A program made the position numbers and the translations under genes. DNA of 64,000 bases from Blepharisma stoltei. Its lineage: Eukaryota; Ciliophora; Heterotrichea; Heterotrichida; Blepharismidae. How positions within the stretch are numbered: the stretch's first letter is position 1; every line of letters starts with the position of its first letter. The notes under the pieces are model-generated. The model searched no databases. It saw nothing but the letters and a program-made list of their open reading frames with translations, and was not told where the DNA came from. The stretch covers positions 124,001-188,000 of the forward strand of contig CAJZBQ010000054.1 of the NCBI GenBank assembly GCA_914767885.1. Direction: 5' to 3'. Positions 10,878-22,161 of this stretch are shown here, piece after piece.

Positions 10878-13800
10878 TTATTCAGTTAAAGCATTTTTCG
10901 GCTTTTTGGGAATTATTTTCGAAATTGAAAACATTTGGTGGATTTTTTGTTTTTCTTTTCATAAAAATGGTGCAAAAGCCAAAGAATATAGAATTATCAA
11001 TGAAAGGGAGTATACAATCCCAACTCATATAATAAGATTTAATTGTTCGTCAACTAACCTTTTAGTTTCTGTGTCAGAAAAGCTAAGGAGCTGCTTATAT
11101 CATCATTCGAATTTTCTTACATTTGAATGCATTTGGACCATAATTGCAACTGTATCTGGGTCAAATGAATAGCCAATATAAAGTCCTTCAAAAAGTAAAA
11201 TATAAACAGAAGAAAAAATCCCAATTTGAAAATATACCTGCTTGCCAAGAATAGCCCACTAAGTAGCATTTTTGGTTCGTCATTCTTAATTTGGTTAGCC
11301 ATAAAATATGGCATGTCAAAAAATTTAGCAAGTCAGCTATAGTCCGGCTAATCAAAAAATGCTCCTTATGGGCTATTCTTGGTAAATAAGTATACCCACT
11401 TTGTGAAGTTGTGCTTTCGAATAATAATTGAACAGACTGCGATCCATACATTTCTACGTAGTCTCTTTGCCTTATCCGCTTGCTTTCATACAAGATTTTA
11501 ATTAAAGAATCTTTTAACTCATATTTTGGCATTTTTAAGTCATATATCCCAAATTTTTTGTATAGAGGGTCGTAATATTCGATTATAACTTCTTTTGACC
11601 AAAAATATAATTTTAAAACAGCCATTTGTTCATTTTGCATAGCATTGATAAGGTTAGGTTAGGTTAGGTTTAAGATGTGTGTATTTATAGTCCCTACTTC
11701 CATGCGTGGCATTCCTCCCCTCCTTGAGGAGCCGTGCTGGCACAAGCGAAAAGGTTGGACTTCCATCACTGGCTCTCTGAGCCTAGGCCGAAACCCCTGG
11801 TTTCTCGGTAGTGGATTGCCCTAGTGAGTCGTCAGCCGACTGTCGCTGGGCACCACCATTTCCAACTCAGCCTTCCGCCCCGAATTACGAAGTCTTTGCA
11901 TCCGGTTGGCCAGATCGCCCTCGTGAGAGGACCCTTTTAACTGGAGAGACTTGTGCCCTTGAGATCCCCAAGTCTAGCTTCGCCTCCCCTCTTTCCCGGA
12001 TCATCTCCAAGAAAGAACTCAACCCCTTACGGGATTCGGGGCTAAGCCCACCAAGTAGCCTAGGCAGGTAACTCACCCTGCCTCTTTCGGACACCGAGTC
12101 TAGGCCTCGGCGCTACTGGCAAAAAGAATGCGAAAAACTGCTGCCCAGGTCGAGTCCCAAAATCAGCGGAAATTGGGCTGGGCCTCTCGCCTCGAGGCTA
12201 ACCCTTCCCCTTGAGTAGCTCTCCGCATCCAAAAACCATGTCCGGTATACATAAGGACACCCGCCACGAAAGGACGGGTCACTCGTCTCCGGCCATTTTA
12301 TGTATATGCATAGCATTGATAATTTGAGGCCTTTTCTCCAAATATCAATTGCAGTCTGTATATAACTTAAATTGTGTAACAAATGTGAAAATTACTGATA
12401 TAGCAAAATATAAAATTATTCTTCACCAAAACCTTTTATAAGATTTAAAATTAAGGCTTTTTGGATTTTCAATGATTCTGTCTTCTTCTTTGTAGTAAGT
12501 TTTATCATGAATTTGAGCTAAGCGATTTATATAGCCTTCACTTAGTTCTTGAAAAGACTCAATTGTAGATTTTCGTATAAAAATTCAAAAATTGTGGATT
12601 TTGCTTTCAAGAGATTTTGCAAAAAAGAGCAAGCAGCCGACACATACCACTAAAACACCTATTTGAAAGTGATATAAAGCATTGATTTGATCTGATAAAT
12701 TTTCAACATTGTCGTTGGTACAATTATAGCGTCTGCACCGCTATAACGTGCCTTGAGACATACTTCTCTACGGCAACTTTGAGCTCTGACGAGCCACCTT
12801 AAGGTGAAAAGTAGGCAAATCCTTGCAAAACGATGCGCTTTTGTCAAATTGGAGTTGACTGGCTCTTCAGAGCAGTCAAGTTGCCGTGGAGAAGCATCCC
12901 TCAAGGGCACGCTATAGTGGTGCAAACGTTATAGTAATATAAGAAACTGCATTGTCAGTGTACTCATAGAGATGCCCAAAGCCATTTAAAACAAGAAAAT
13001 TCAATTCTTCGATATATGCTTTTCAAGATAAGCAGCTTATTGGTATTAACACTAATATTGAAAAATATATCTGGCATACTCAATTAAAATCAATTAGCTT
13101 TGATTATTAGCTACATTAGTTAAAAATTCATTTCCCTATGTAACTATTACTATTTCTAAAAAATCATCCATAATATCAATCATATTTCTATACTCAAGAG
13201 TATATACTATCCAATATTAATTAAATAAATATATCATAAAGATATTTATACATAAATAAATAATAATATTTCATCTATTATATTCATTATAATTATAATT
13301 TTCCTTTACATTCCATATAGGAACTACACTACTTGTAAAAATCTCATTCAAATTACAAGTATCTCAACTAGTTAAATTTCCTAAAATTTCTGCTTTAATT
13401 TCTTTCAAACTCTTCAAATTTTGTTCCAAATTTGATATATAAGTCTGAAGAGTAAGATATTGAGCTAAAGTATAAACATTATCAACTGATCTGCTATATG
13501 TCGCGATATTAATGATTGTTAACTCTAAATTTCCAATAAGCATCAGTGTATCTAAATCGTTTGCTCTATTGGTTTCTATGACAACAAACGAAACCAGCAC
13601 AATTGTTGTGATTATTACTGCTGCAATCTAGATAAAAATTACTGATAACATAATGATATAATTGAAAAGTTAGGCTATCACCATAAGATCTGTACTTTTT
13701 ACAGCTATTTTTTATGAGTCAGATTCTGTAAAATCCATTTAATTTTCGATAAAATATCTGGTCAGGAAAATTTGACTATTAAAAAAATAAGGCAAAAATC

Positions 13801-16800
13801 ATGAACCTGAGAAGTTTTATCTGTTTTATTGAGGTTTCAACTATTTGATTTGTAGCTTTAATTGAAGCACTGTCTGATGAATAATTTGGAGATGTTAATG
13901 ATTTTTCATATTTTTGAAAATAATTATTTTCTTTGATTTCTTCATCAGTCTCTACAATTGTTGTATCATTAAAGGTGGATAGCCTATCTTGCTTCATTGA
14001 TTTATAATCAAAAATGCTCATTGATAGACCTAAAAATTCCATAGACCTTGTATTTTCTAATAAAAATGCATTTGGAATTTTGCAAGTTTCGTTATCATAT
14101 AAATTTATTTGTCGATCATTTATTCAGTTTTTTATTGAGACTTCACTTTTATCAACCAAAATATAGTGAATTTTTGTATCAATAAACATTTCTGAGCCTT
14201 TCATTACAAATCAATTTTTGTCATTAAAATTTATTTTTTCAGGTGAAAATATTTCCATTATCTCATAGCTTGGAAAAACACTGTTTAAATTTATACTTTC
14301 CAAATTACTTTTCATGCCAAATATTTCGTTAAAATTTTTAGAATATGCAGTTAATTGTCCATTGTCTGCAACCAACGCAAAATGATATGAAGATTGAACA
14401 GATTTTAAAGCAACCATAATATAAATATTGCAATTAACAGCAACAATAACAGCTCTAGCATAGCATTCAGTTAGCCATCCATATGAGTTTTTTAAACAAA
14501 TAGACTGAGGCAAATAGATTTCTGTCATAGACTGATACTGAACGTATTCTTGAAGTCCGTGAGTTATTATTTGGTCATATGGAGGGGGAATAAAGTATGA
14601 AAAATTATTCCCCAGAATTTGGTACAATTCTGCATTGAGGAATTCACAAACTTTTGGAGTTGCATATTTTATTACACCTAAAGAATTTTTGTTGCAGGAT
14701 ATAAGCAGCACTCCTCCATATTCATCAAAATAATTCAATTTTTCAGTTGGATTCGCTGCTTTATTTAGGTTATTTACTAAATAATCCCATTTTCTTAACA
14801 GAATTGCTGATTTTTCATTATCTGTGCCTAACAATTGTAAAAAAGTTGAATAAAACACAAATGGCTCACTGCATTTAGAAAATTCAATTGTTATGGCTGC
14901 ATATTTATGGTTTATTTCTTCAATTTTATTATTAAGTTCATGTATACAAGTATAGAGTATTTCAAGTTTTGGCACTTCAGTCGAAATTTGCCGAATAAAT
15001 TCTAAAAATATGTCACAGAATTTTTCATCATCATTTTTTGCACTTTCTAAATTTTTTGAATATAGCACAAGCCTTATTTTAGATCCCTGAGGACAAGTGC
15101 TTTTATATAAAAAATTTAAGTTTTTAAATTAAAGAAAAATCTGAAAAGTCAATTTTCAAATTGACAAATAGGACATATATATGACATTTTTAAATTGATA
15201 TTTGACTTTTTGGAATTTTCAAATATTTTTTTTTCTTTGAAGGGCATTTTCCTTGAAAATCTATAGGGGCGCACGCGCTATATAAAGGATATGAAAATTC
15301 ATCATCAGAAAAAACTCTGTGGAGATTGCACCGCTTTTGGCAAATATATTCTTGAAAATCTGCTTCAAAGCTGCTTAATGATTGGGAAGCTTTACATAGC
15401 TTGATTCTGGCTAATGAAATATTTTTTAATGAATAAAAACAGTAGTTGGCTTCTCATATAACAAGCAATTTATTTTTCCATAAAGAAGATTTTACATAGC
15501 AATCTGCGAAAATTTCAGTCATTTGTTCAAAATTTTGATATTTTTTGCTGATTAAAGAACCTCGAATAACTTTTTCCAATTGGAAAATATTTTTGAAATA
15601 ATTTACATTAAAAATGGCTATTTTGTTTCTTTTTCTTATTCTTTTCCGTTTCCATAGGTGAATAATGGCAAATAAAGGCACAAGAACAATGCTAAGCGTC
15701 ATTATTGTATAAGCATCATCAATAAGTGACCCTATAATAAATATAACAGATACAATGGCAATAATGAGATATTTTAAAGCTGCTATTGAATTCGAAATAT
15801 CATTGTAATATGGGGAAATCTTCAAATAGTTATAAAATAGAATTAATGACATTCAAATCACAATCAGACGAAAATATCAATAATGATCTGCTCCAATCAC
15901 AGCGTAGATTATTGATATTAAAAACTCGTAGGCCAGGCTCATAATTTCTGGATTTGAATGAGATTTTGCATATACGTTTATATAAGAGTATTTGTGTCTT
16001 ATATCAGCTGAATATACTCTAGCGACAAAAACAATTAGTAAACTAATAATCATGATTCCAGGAGACACAACTCATAAATAAGAATTAAGCCTCAAATTGC
16101 TGCTTTGATTATTATCAAAGTATTCAATAATTGTATCATCATTTGTAATGTTATATTTAAAATACATGCATAATAAAACTATAGCAGGTATAAAGAAGGT
16201 TTCGGAAAAAAGATTCAAAATAATTTTGCAAAGCCCAACTGGGATTGATATTGCTATTTTAATTTAATAGATTGTTATTAACTATCCATTTTTAATTTAC
16301 AAATGCTATTTGTCCAACCAAATTTTTAAATAGCTAACACTAAAATGGCAAATCTTCGCTTATAATTCTGAAATGCCTAATAAGAATTAGACGTATTAAG
16401 TAATTGTCTTAGACCACACATTCCCTAATCGATATGCTACTTACCCACTCTGCAAGCAAGTAAAATTTTTTAATCGCAGGCGATTTATTTTTAAAAATTT
16501 AAAAAATTATACTTCAGAATGCAAGCTGAATAAATTTAATAGAATTATCTAGACTATTCATTATAATATTCATTATTTATAAATCAAAATTTAGCCTTTT
16601 TGGTGACCTTTTTGTGTACCAGTAAAATTGTTTTGTGGCCGCAGCCTGTCTCCAAAGCTGGGAAATAGCAGATTTATTAAAACCAGTAGGCCAGTGACTT
16701 GTATACAAAAAGGTCTAGCAGCCCATATTTTGCTGCTAAAGAGGGAGAGTTACCCATAGCAATCTTTAAGGCGAATAAGGTATAGTTTTGAGCTTGAAAA

Positions 16801-17184
16801 TTTAAATTTCAAAAGAAATCCCAAAATTAAGACTCCAAATATAGTGATAATATTAATAGCGAAAATTGAGTAAAAACAAGTTTCATAGACATTTAAAGCA
16901 GAGCATAAGTTATCAAACCTCACATATCCGATTAATTTTAAAATCCCTATAATTTCATTTCATTTGGAAACCTCTAAATTCGAAACTCACAGCAAACTGC
17001 AGATTTGGAGGCAGTTCACTAAGTTTTCAATTGAAAATTTCAGTTTTTGTAGTCATACCCTTGCACTTCCTACATAATTTTGTTTATTATAAGTATCAAA
17101 GAATTCATAAATTCATTTAGAAATTGTTTTTTTACTTTTGATGCCTTTGAGAGATTTTCATGAATTTTTAACACTTTCTTCCAT
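10878..17184 (-). CDS. TmcB-like PAS-domain multi-pass membrane protein (at least 7 insertions)
   Basis: Start is the complement of CAT 17182-17184; stop is the complement of TTA 10878-10880. The N-terminus begins MEESVKNSWKSLKG. Several hydrophobic spans follow (e.g. TFFIPAIVLLCMYF, IMIISLLIVFVARVY, YLIIAIVSVIFIIGSLI). Next comes a Cys/Phe-rich cytosolic stretch (SYPLYSACAPI...TCPQGSK), a helical region, and a PAS-like fold at about 14300-14750 (GVLLISCNKNSLGVIKYATP, GNNFSYFIPPPYDQIITHG). More TM spans and a C-terminal cytosolic part ending in a Lys-rich tail complete it. This layout matches large TmcB/TmcC-annotated proteins, expanded in ciliates and of unclear (sensory?) role. Stop-free reading requires UGA as Trp and removal of inserts at about 11196-11382, 11651-12321, 12721-12936, 13110-13325, 13625-13790, 15109-15263 and 16262-16777. 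Confidence 0.8.
11196..11382. other. Foldback IES near the 3' end of the PAS gene
   Basis: Contains inverted CCAAGAATAGCCCA / TGGGCTATTCTTGG. Removal between the TAs at 11196-11197 and 11383-11384 gives (minus strand) SGYTYLLFEGLYIGYSFD. Confidence 0.7.
11636..11650. repeat. Target-site duplication of R1, left copy
   Basis: Perfect 15-mer repeated at 12307-12321. It contains two TA dinucleotides. Confidence 0.9.
11651..12306 (-). mobile_element. SINE-like retroposon R1 (656 bp)
   Basis: GC-rich block flanked by a perfect 15-bp duplication TGCATAGCATTGATA at 11636-11650 and 12307-12321. Read on the minus strand it starts TAAAATGGCCGGAGACG and ends in a CCTAACCTAACCTAACC tail. It is homologous to R2 (GGTTTCTC..TTGCCC..CTGGGC..TTTCCAACTC block). 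No ORF spans it. Removing it plus one duplication copy restores RPQIINAMQNEQMAVL. Confidence 0.85.
12721..12936. mobile_element. Foldback MITE-like IES, arms about 75 bp
   Basis: TATAGCGTCTGCACCGCTAT...GAGCCACC is imperfectly complementary to GGCTCTTCAGAGC...GCACGCTATAGTGGTGC. Joining the TAs at 12719-12720 and 12935-12936 restores (minus) NAVSYITNDNVENL. Confidence 0.8.
13110..13325. other. IES in PAS gene (approximate edges)
   Basis: Very AT-rich with stops in all minus frames. It separates the coding stretches IFTSSVVPIW and DFNWVCQIYFSILVL. Confidence 0.45.
13625..13790. other. IES in PAS gene (approximate edges)
   Basis: Lies between the minus-strand segments LLRFMIFALFF and IAAVIITTIVLVSF, which together make a transmembrane region. 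I could not fix one TA pair that avoids a stop. Confidence 0.4.
15109..15263. other. IES in PAS gene
   Basis: 155 nt. TA 15107-15108 joined to TA 15262-15263 gives (minus) SACAPIYKSTCPQGSK. Confidence 0.6.
16262..16777. other. 516-nt IES in PAS gene
   Basis: Non-coding block between the N-terminal piece (SSSKLYL) and KIAISIPVGL. The stretch 16370-16460 (ATGCCTAATAAGA...TAGAC..TATGCTACTTAC) resembles 20630-20705, so it may hold a dispersed repeat. Confidence 0.55.
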
Positions 17185-17733
17185 TGCTACAACCCCATCG
17201 TCCATTATTTATTGCTATATTCAAGAGAATATTAACTTTTAATTAAAATTTCCCATGGATAAATAATGCTTAAACAATTTAATAATCAAGCAACAAGAAA
17301 ATTCAAAAGTTTTGTTTAAGGCAATTAAATATTTATTAGAAAATATCTAGATTTATACAAAGTCTGTAGTTTAGTTCTAGATTTTCATTGGAGTGAAAAT
17401 TAATTTATATTAAAATGACTTGCGCCCCTCTCGTAAAAGTGGGACAAAATATAGGAAAATTTTCATTTTCTTTAGCCTGTAAATTGGAGCAAATTTATTT
17501 TAATAGGAAAATTGTATAGGTGAAATGAAATAATTTTTATAAAATTAGTTTGTACAAGCAGATTATTATTTAAAACTGTTTTCAAGCTGAATCGATTTGC
17601 TTTTTAAATTAATTATTTATATATTTTTAATTTTCATAAATTTTTTTTTTTATATAGAAAATTTTTAACCTCCTTTAAATTTGAACAGGATATATTATTC
17701 AAGGGAAGGGAATTAATTATTTTTTACCTCAGG
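17185..17733. other. Intergenic region with degenerate family-C MITE
   Basis: Lies between the start of the PAS gene and the end of the MFS gene. 17430-17720 keeps the family-C order (GTGGGACAAAATATAGG, GTAAATTGGAGCAAA, AATAGGAAAATTGTATAGG, AACCTCCTTTAAATTTGAAC) but the ends are eroded. Nothing else recognised. Confidence 0.55.
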
Positions 17734-20063
17734 TTATGCTTTATTAATAATACTCATTTGTGTATAATGGGCTATTGATTCTTCTACTTTTGGTCCATTT
17801 AATGACTCTGGTATCATTTTGCATATTATCCACATAGCTACAGATCCCGCAGCTAAAAGGTAAAACGAAAAGGCATAATTAAAAGGGAAAATTCAACCAC
17901 TTTCGACTGTCGTTGCAAAAGTTCACCCAAATAGCAAAGGAGCGATAGACCTAGCTAAAGAGCCTACAGTCATAAAAAGTCCATTCATTCTTCCTCTCTC
18001 TTTGTTTACTACTGAATTATTTGACATGCAACTTACTGATGTAAATGATATAAAATTCACGGTAATTCAAATGATATTAAATAACGCCAAAATAAATCAT
18101 TTGAGTAATGTTGTGTTTCTAAATCAGCTTGAGATTGGTATGATTAGAAGAATTGGGACAGCCAAAAATGTTGTTTTAACTTAACTTATTAACCATCACA
18201 TTTAACGTCTCCTACGGGGTTGCTCTTCCAGGACTACCACCACGCTCTCGTCGCTCGGGGCCCACTAGTTGCTGGGACAGCTAGCTTTGATCTCCAACGT
18301 GCGCCTCCTGCGCGATGTTCCGGCTTCGACGGCTCATGAATGAGCTACTTTCTCTGTAACGAAGGTTGCCTGCTGAGAAATTCCAAAAATAATGGAATTT
18401 CTGGCCGACTTTCGGCAAAAAAGGAAAACTTGCAGCCCGGGGCGAAACTCCCGGTTTCTCACTAGAGACTTGCCCGAACAGCCTAGTAATTACCTGTAGG
18501 CATTGCTGGGCTTCCCCTTTCCAACTCCAAGCCTCCTTTTCCCTCGAGGTAAAATCCTAACCCGAGAACGGACTGGGATCAGGCTCTGTACACTGCCAGA
18601 ATTGCTTACCTGATGTTGCTGTCCATCTCTAGCTAGGCAAAACCTTGCCGGATATAATTAAATAGGCTCGAAACTGTCTGGCCGAAAGGCCAGACCCAAG
18701 TTTGAGACGCCATATTTAATTATGCCAAAAATGTTGTCATATTAGAGGTCTTGACCAGTCCATACCGACTATGCCTCATAAAGGTAAAATATTAGAATGA
18801 AATAATTGGGTTTTTTTAATTCTGAAAAATATATTTATAGTAGAATTTAGCTATATAAAGTATAATAAAAGAAGAAAATATGAGTTTCTGGAAAAAGACT
18901 AATGAAATTGCACTTGCTGCCAGCAGAAGCCCAATCTCATCAGGATCCATTGAGAATCCTCCATTTACAGGCGCAAGTCCAACGATTGTGTACGTTTTAA
19001 TAGTTGGCAATTTATCGAATATAAAACTTGGCTGAAAATTTTTAAATAGCATATACTTGGCTGATAATTAACGATTTTTTGGGTCAAAAGTCTCGCTATC
19101 AAAAATGCTTCGGACAAATTTTCCCCTCAGAAATGTCGCATTGTAAAGCACAGTCATTTGACATGTAACCTCCATTTACAATGTCCGCATATAAATATAA
19201 TGAAACAAGCTCATGCATAGCCGTTGAGTTATTAGATAAAATTGTATATACTCCTAATACTTTACTTACCAAAGGATCAGCAGCAATCTGCATAAAACTC
19301 CTTCCTTCTTGGCCAATCAGCGAATCTTTCATATCAGATTTGTCCAAAGTTTCTTCGAGAAATGGATAAACCATTAAGAAAGCGCATAAACCCATTAAAG
19401 CAGCCACAAAATTCGGAAGCAAGAATGGGTAGTCTACGAAAATTCCTGAGTCTATAAGTCCAGACGATTTAGGGTCTTCTAATAGACCTCCAATGACATT
19501 TCCTGACACCATTCCAATTTGCCATAAAAGTGTTTGCCAAGCCATCGCATTCGGCTGCTCATCACCTGGACAAATTTCAGACAATAGAGTTTTATGTATT
19601 TTAGTAAAAAAAATATATAAAAATTAAAATTATCTGTTCAGTTTTGCATTAAAATTGACAGGAATTTATAGAGATTAATTATCTTTATTATTTATTTAAG
19701 GATAATTACAATTGCAAGTGGTGTAAAGACTCCTAATAAGAACCTGCACATCATAGCCCAATAAATATTTCGAGAAAATCCAAAAAGCAATGAAAATACA
19801 GTGATAGATGCAATTCCAATAAGGATAACTGGTCTTCGGCCTCATTTATCACATATTCAGCCTCAAAAAGGTGAGGTTATTGTTCTACCTATCATAAGAG
19901 AAAATGTGATAATTCCTACTCAGGTACCTGTTGTTGAGCGGCTATTAGTCATACCAAATGATATGACCATCTTGCTAGCGAATGGGATGATGACAGTAAA
20001 TACAATTGCATTGGCTAAGGATGCCAAATATATGCCTACCAAAATTATTCTCTTCTTATTCAT
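17734..20063 (-). CDS. MFS transporter (interrupted paralog, 3 IESs and a retroposon)
   Basis: Start ATG is the complement of 20061-20063 (MNKKRIILVGIYLASLANA). Twelve-TM major facilitator with the loop 2-3 motif WICDKWGRRPV and the TM4-5 region FLLGVFTPLA. It is close along its length to the intact gene at 24602-25954, which guides the splice points. The fold and the SELCP/SEICP loop resemble the TetA/ZIF1-like branch; substrate unknown. Inserts: 19599-19708, 18970-19180 (12-bp direct repeat), about 18785-18862, and retroposon R2 with its duplication. After removal the protein runs to HYTQMSIINKA and a TAA. A working gene is likely because the frame survives every insert. Confidence 0.82.
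18175..18723 (-). mobile_element. SINE-like retroposon R2 (549 bp)
   Basis: Flanked by 14-bp GCCAAAAATGTTGT at 18161-18174 and 18724-18737. The tail at the left (TTTTAACTTAACTTATTAACC) means minus-strand orientation. Shares the CCGGTTTCTC...CTGGGCTTCCCCTTTCC block with R1 and R4. Removing it with one duplication copy restores NMTTFLAVPILL. The duplication has no TA. Confidence 0.8.
18785..18862. other. Short IES in MFS gene
   Basis: About 78 nt. TA-phase joining gives (minus) SFITFMRHSRYGLVK, aligning with the intact paralog (ASFIIKKLGLATT). Confidence 0.6.
18970..19180. other. IES with 12-bp flanking direct repeat
   Basis: CCTCCATTTACA occurs at 18958-18969 and 19169-19180. Removal of one copy plus 199 nt restores NGGFSMDPDEIG, matching NGGFELDPNEIG in the paralog. 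Confidence 0.8.
19599..19708. other. IES in MFS gene
   Basis: 110 nt between TAs 19597-19598 and 19707-19708. Joined minus-strand reading is LAIVHKTLLSEICP against LAIVTKTLISELCP in the intact paralog. Confidence 0.8.
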
Positions 20064-21180
20064 TAGATAATAAATGGAATTTTAACATGAAATTTAAGAT
20101 CATACTTTAAATAGGTGGTGAAATAAAGAGGGTTAAGAAAGTTTCATTTGGGCTTTTGGATCTGGAAATTGAAATAAATTTGATTGAGGAAACATAAATT
20201 ATAAATAAAAACTTAGGTATGAATTTTTAAATATGAGGTCTTATTAAAATAAGGATTTTATAAGATATATTTTAGATAAATCATTAGTGATCGTAAAAAA
20301 GATTTTATTGTGGTAATTAAGATGCTGGGTAGTAAATTATTTTAAAGGATTTTTTCAATAATAATAAATAATATTTCAGCTGGGTAAATTAATGCTAGTT
20401 TTTAGTATTTAATTTATAAGTGTGGCTATTTTAAAAAATTATTTATAAAAACTTTTATTTTGATTGGGTATTTGACTTTGTTAAATATCTTACATTTTTT
20501 GATTCAGTATAATTTAAGAATTTTATTAGGTCGCTATTGACTTTCATTTTAAATTTTAAAATAAATTTTTACTTGCCAATTTTTTTGAAAATATAAACGA
20601 AATTACAAATCTAGTTTATGGTTTTAAGATGCCTAATAGGACTTATACTGCATAGGTAGGTGCCCTAGACTATTTTTTCTGGTCAGTATGCTGCTTGCTC
20701 ATATCGATCTATTATGGCGCATAAGCGATACACACTTTTAATTCGATGGTAAACCTTTACTTTTGATGGCCTTGGCTTGTTAAAGGACAAGGCCCATATT
20801 TGACCTTTAAGACTTCTTAACTAAATATGATCCTTATCTCTTTTATAAGGATTGCTTCTTCATGGCTTAAATATGCATAAAGCTTAAATGAAATTCTTAT
20901 AGTAGGATTCTAGTGCTTAAATTATCTGTTTCTGTATTGCTCTTATATATATTTAGATAGATTGTGGCTTGATTTTTAAAAAAAAAATGTGTGTTAAAAG
21001 TCATTATTCGGTAAACCAAAGTAGTTGCAGTATGCCAAATCTGATTGGCAAATGAAATTAATTTTTCATATGAAAATAAATGATTTACAGATTCTGATAA
21101 ATTTAAAGCATTTCTGATAAAATATAGACATATTTGTTGATCACCACTTGAACATTCAAGCACAAAAGTATCGAAATATC
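20064..21180. other. Gene-poor stretch
   Basis: No convincing gene. 20897-21180 on the minus strand is open for about 90 codons (FVLECSSGDQQICLYFIRNALN), possibly a decayed coding fragment. 20630-20705 resembles part of the 516-nt IES at 16262. The rest is AT-rich. Confidence 0.4.
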
Positions 21181-21199
21181 CCTATTATGCATTATGATA

Positions 21200-21490
21200 A
21201 TAGCTTCTGCCATCACCTAAGTGAATGTTCGATATAGACATTCGATGCATTCCTATTATGTCATATCAATTAGCTATTAGTTTTGAAACAGCTAAATATG
21301 CCAGTTTGGCAAAGCGCTGTTAGATGATAATGGCTTTTGCCATCACCATAGTGAATGTTCGATATAGACGCTCGATATATTCCCTATTATGCCATATGAA
21401 TTAGCTGTTTGAGTTTGAAACGGCTAAATATGCCAGTTGGCAAAGTGCTGTTAGATGAATATGGCTTCTGCCATCACCTTAGTGAGATAT
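21200..21490. repeat. Tandem repeat, about 145-bp unit, two full copies plus start of third
   Basis: Units begin GCTTCTGCCATCACC (about 21208, 21330, 21469) and share GTGAATGTTCGATATAGAC, CTATTATG.CATAT.AATTAGCT, GAAAC.GCTAAATATGCCAG and GCTGTTAGATGA. The third unit is cut by a palindromic insert at 21496. Confidence 0.8.
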
Positions 21491-21495
21491 AGAAA

Positions 21496-21652
21496 CCTCC
21501 TTGGAGTGGCGCTGCAAGCGCAGGCCACTCCATGCGGAATTCATGGGTTGGTCGACCAACGCACAGTTTTGGTTCGACCAACTCCTATGTTGGTTAAACC
21601 AACACAGGAATTCCGCATGGAGTGGCCTGCGCTTGCAGCGCCACTCCAAGAA
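21496..21652. mobile_element. Near-perfect palindromic insert
   Basis: Arms of at least 40 bp: TTGGAGTGGCGCTGCAAGCG...GCGGAATTC against GAATTCCGC...CGCTTGCAGCGCCACTCCAA. Nested GTTGGTCGACCAAC and GTTGGTTAAACCAAC lie in the centre. GC-rich compared with its surroundings. Confidence 0.85.
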
Positions 21653-22161
21653 AAGAAGTATATTCGATATGCTCACTACTCTGCTCGCATTAGAAAAACT
21701 GCAAATATTAAGTGAACAGTGATGGGTGTTATGGTAATTTATATTTAAGCTACGATTTGGGTTATTTTATTATTTTAATTGATGTTTTAACTATATAATC
21801 TCTTGTGATGTTTGAATAATGCCAATTTGGATCATATTTTTGGAAAATATGAATATGACAAATCTATGAATTCATAGAGATAAAATAATATTACATTTAG
21901 CATATTAAAATATTTTAAATTGATATTTTTGACTAGCCTAAAATATTTTCTATTTAGCATTAATGCAAACTGTAACACTGAAAAATAGAGCTTATTCCAA
22001 CAATGCCATTTGGGAAGCCTTATTTGGTTTTGACCTTTTAGTTTTATCATGTTTATCCCTAACCAATTCCCTCTAAATTATGCCAATAAGCTTTTACTTC
22101 AAGTAGAGGGTTATATAACTAAATAATTATTTAAATTTAAAAGGGGCTTTATATAAAATAA

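Noticed and set aside
11651-11673. GGTTAGGTTAGGTTAGGTTT looks like a telomere repeat
   Set aside because: Only about three units, in the middle of a gene, and matched by similar but different tails at the ends of R2, R3 and R5. It is the 3' tail of a retroposon.
11811-12382. Several open frames in the GC-rich block at 11.7-12.4 kb, also at 37.6-37.9 and 52.7-53.0 kb
   Set aside because: Explained by lower AT content of the retroposons. Frames differ between copies and match no family.
20897-21163. Minus-strand frame FVLECSSGDQQICLYF... as a real gene
   Set aside because: No start, no partner exons, borders a tandem repeat; kept only as a possible decayed fragment.
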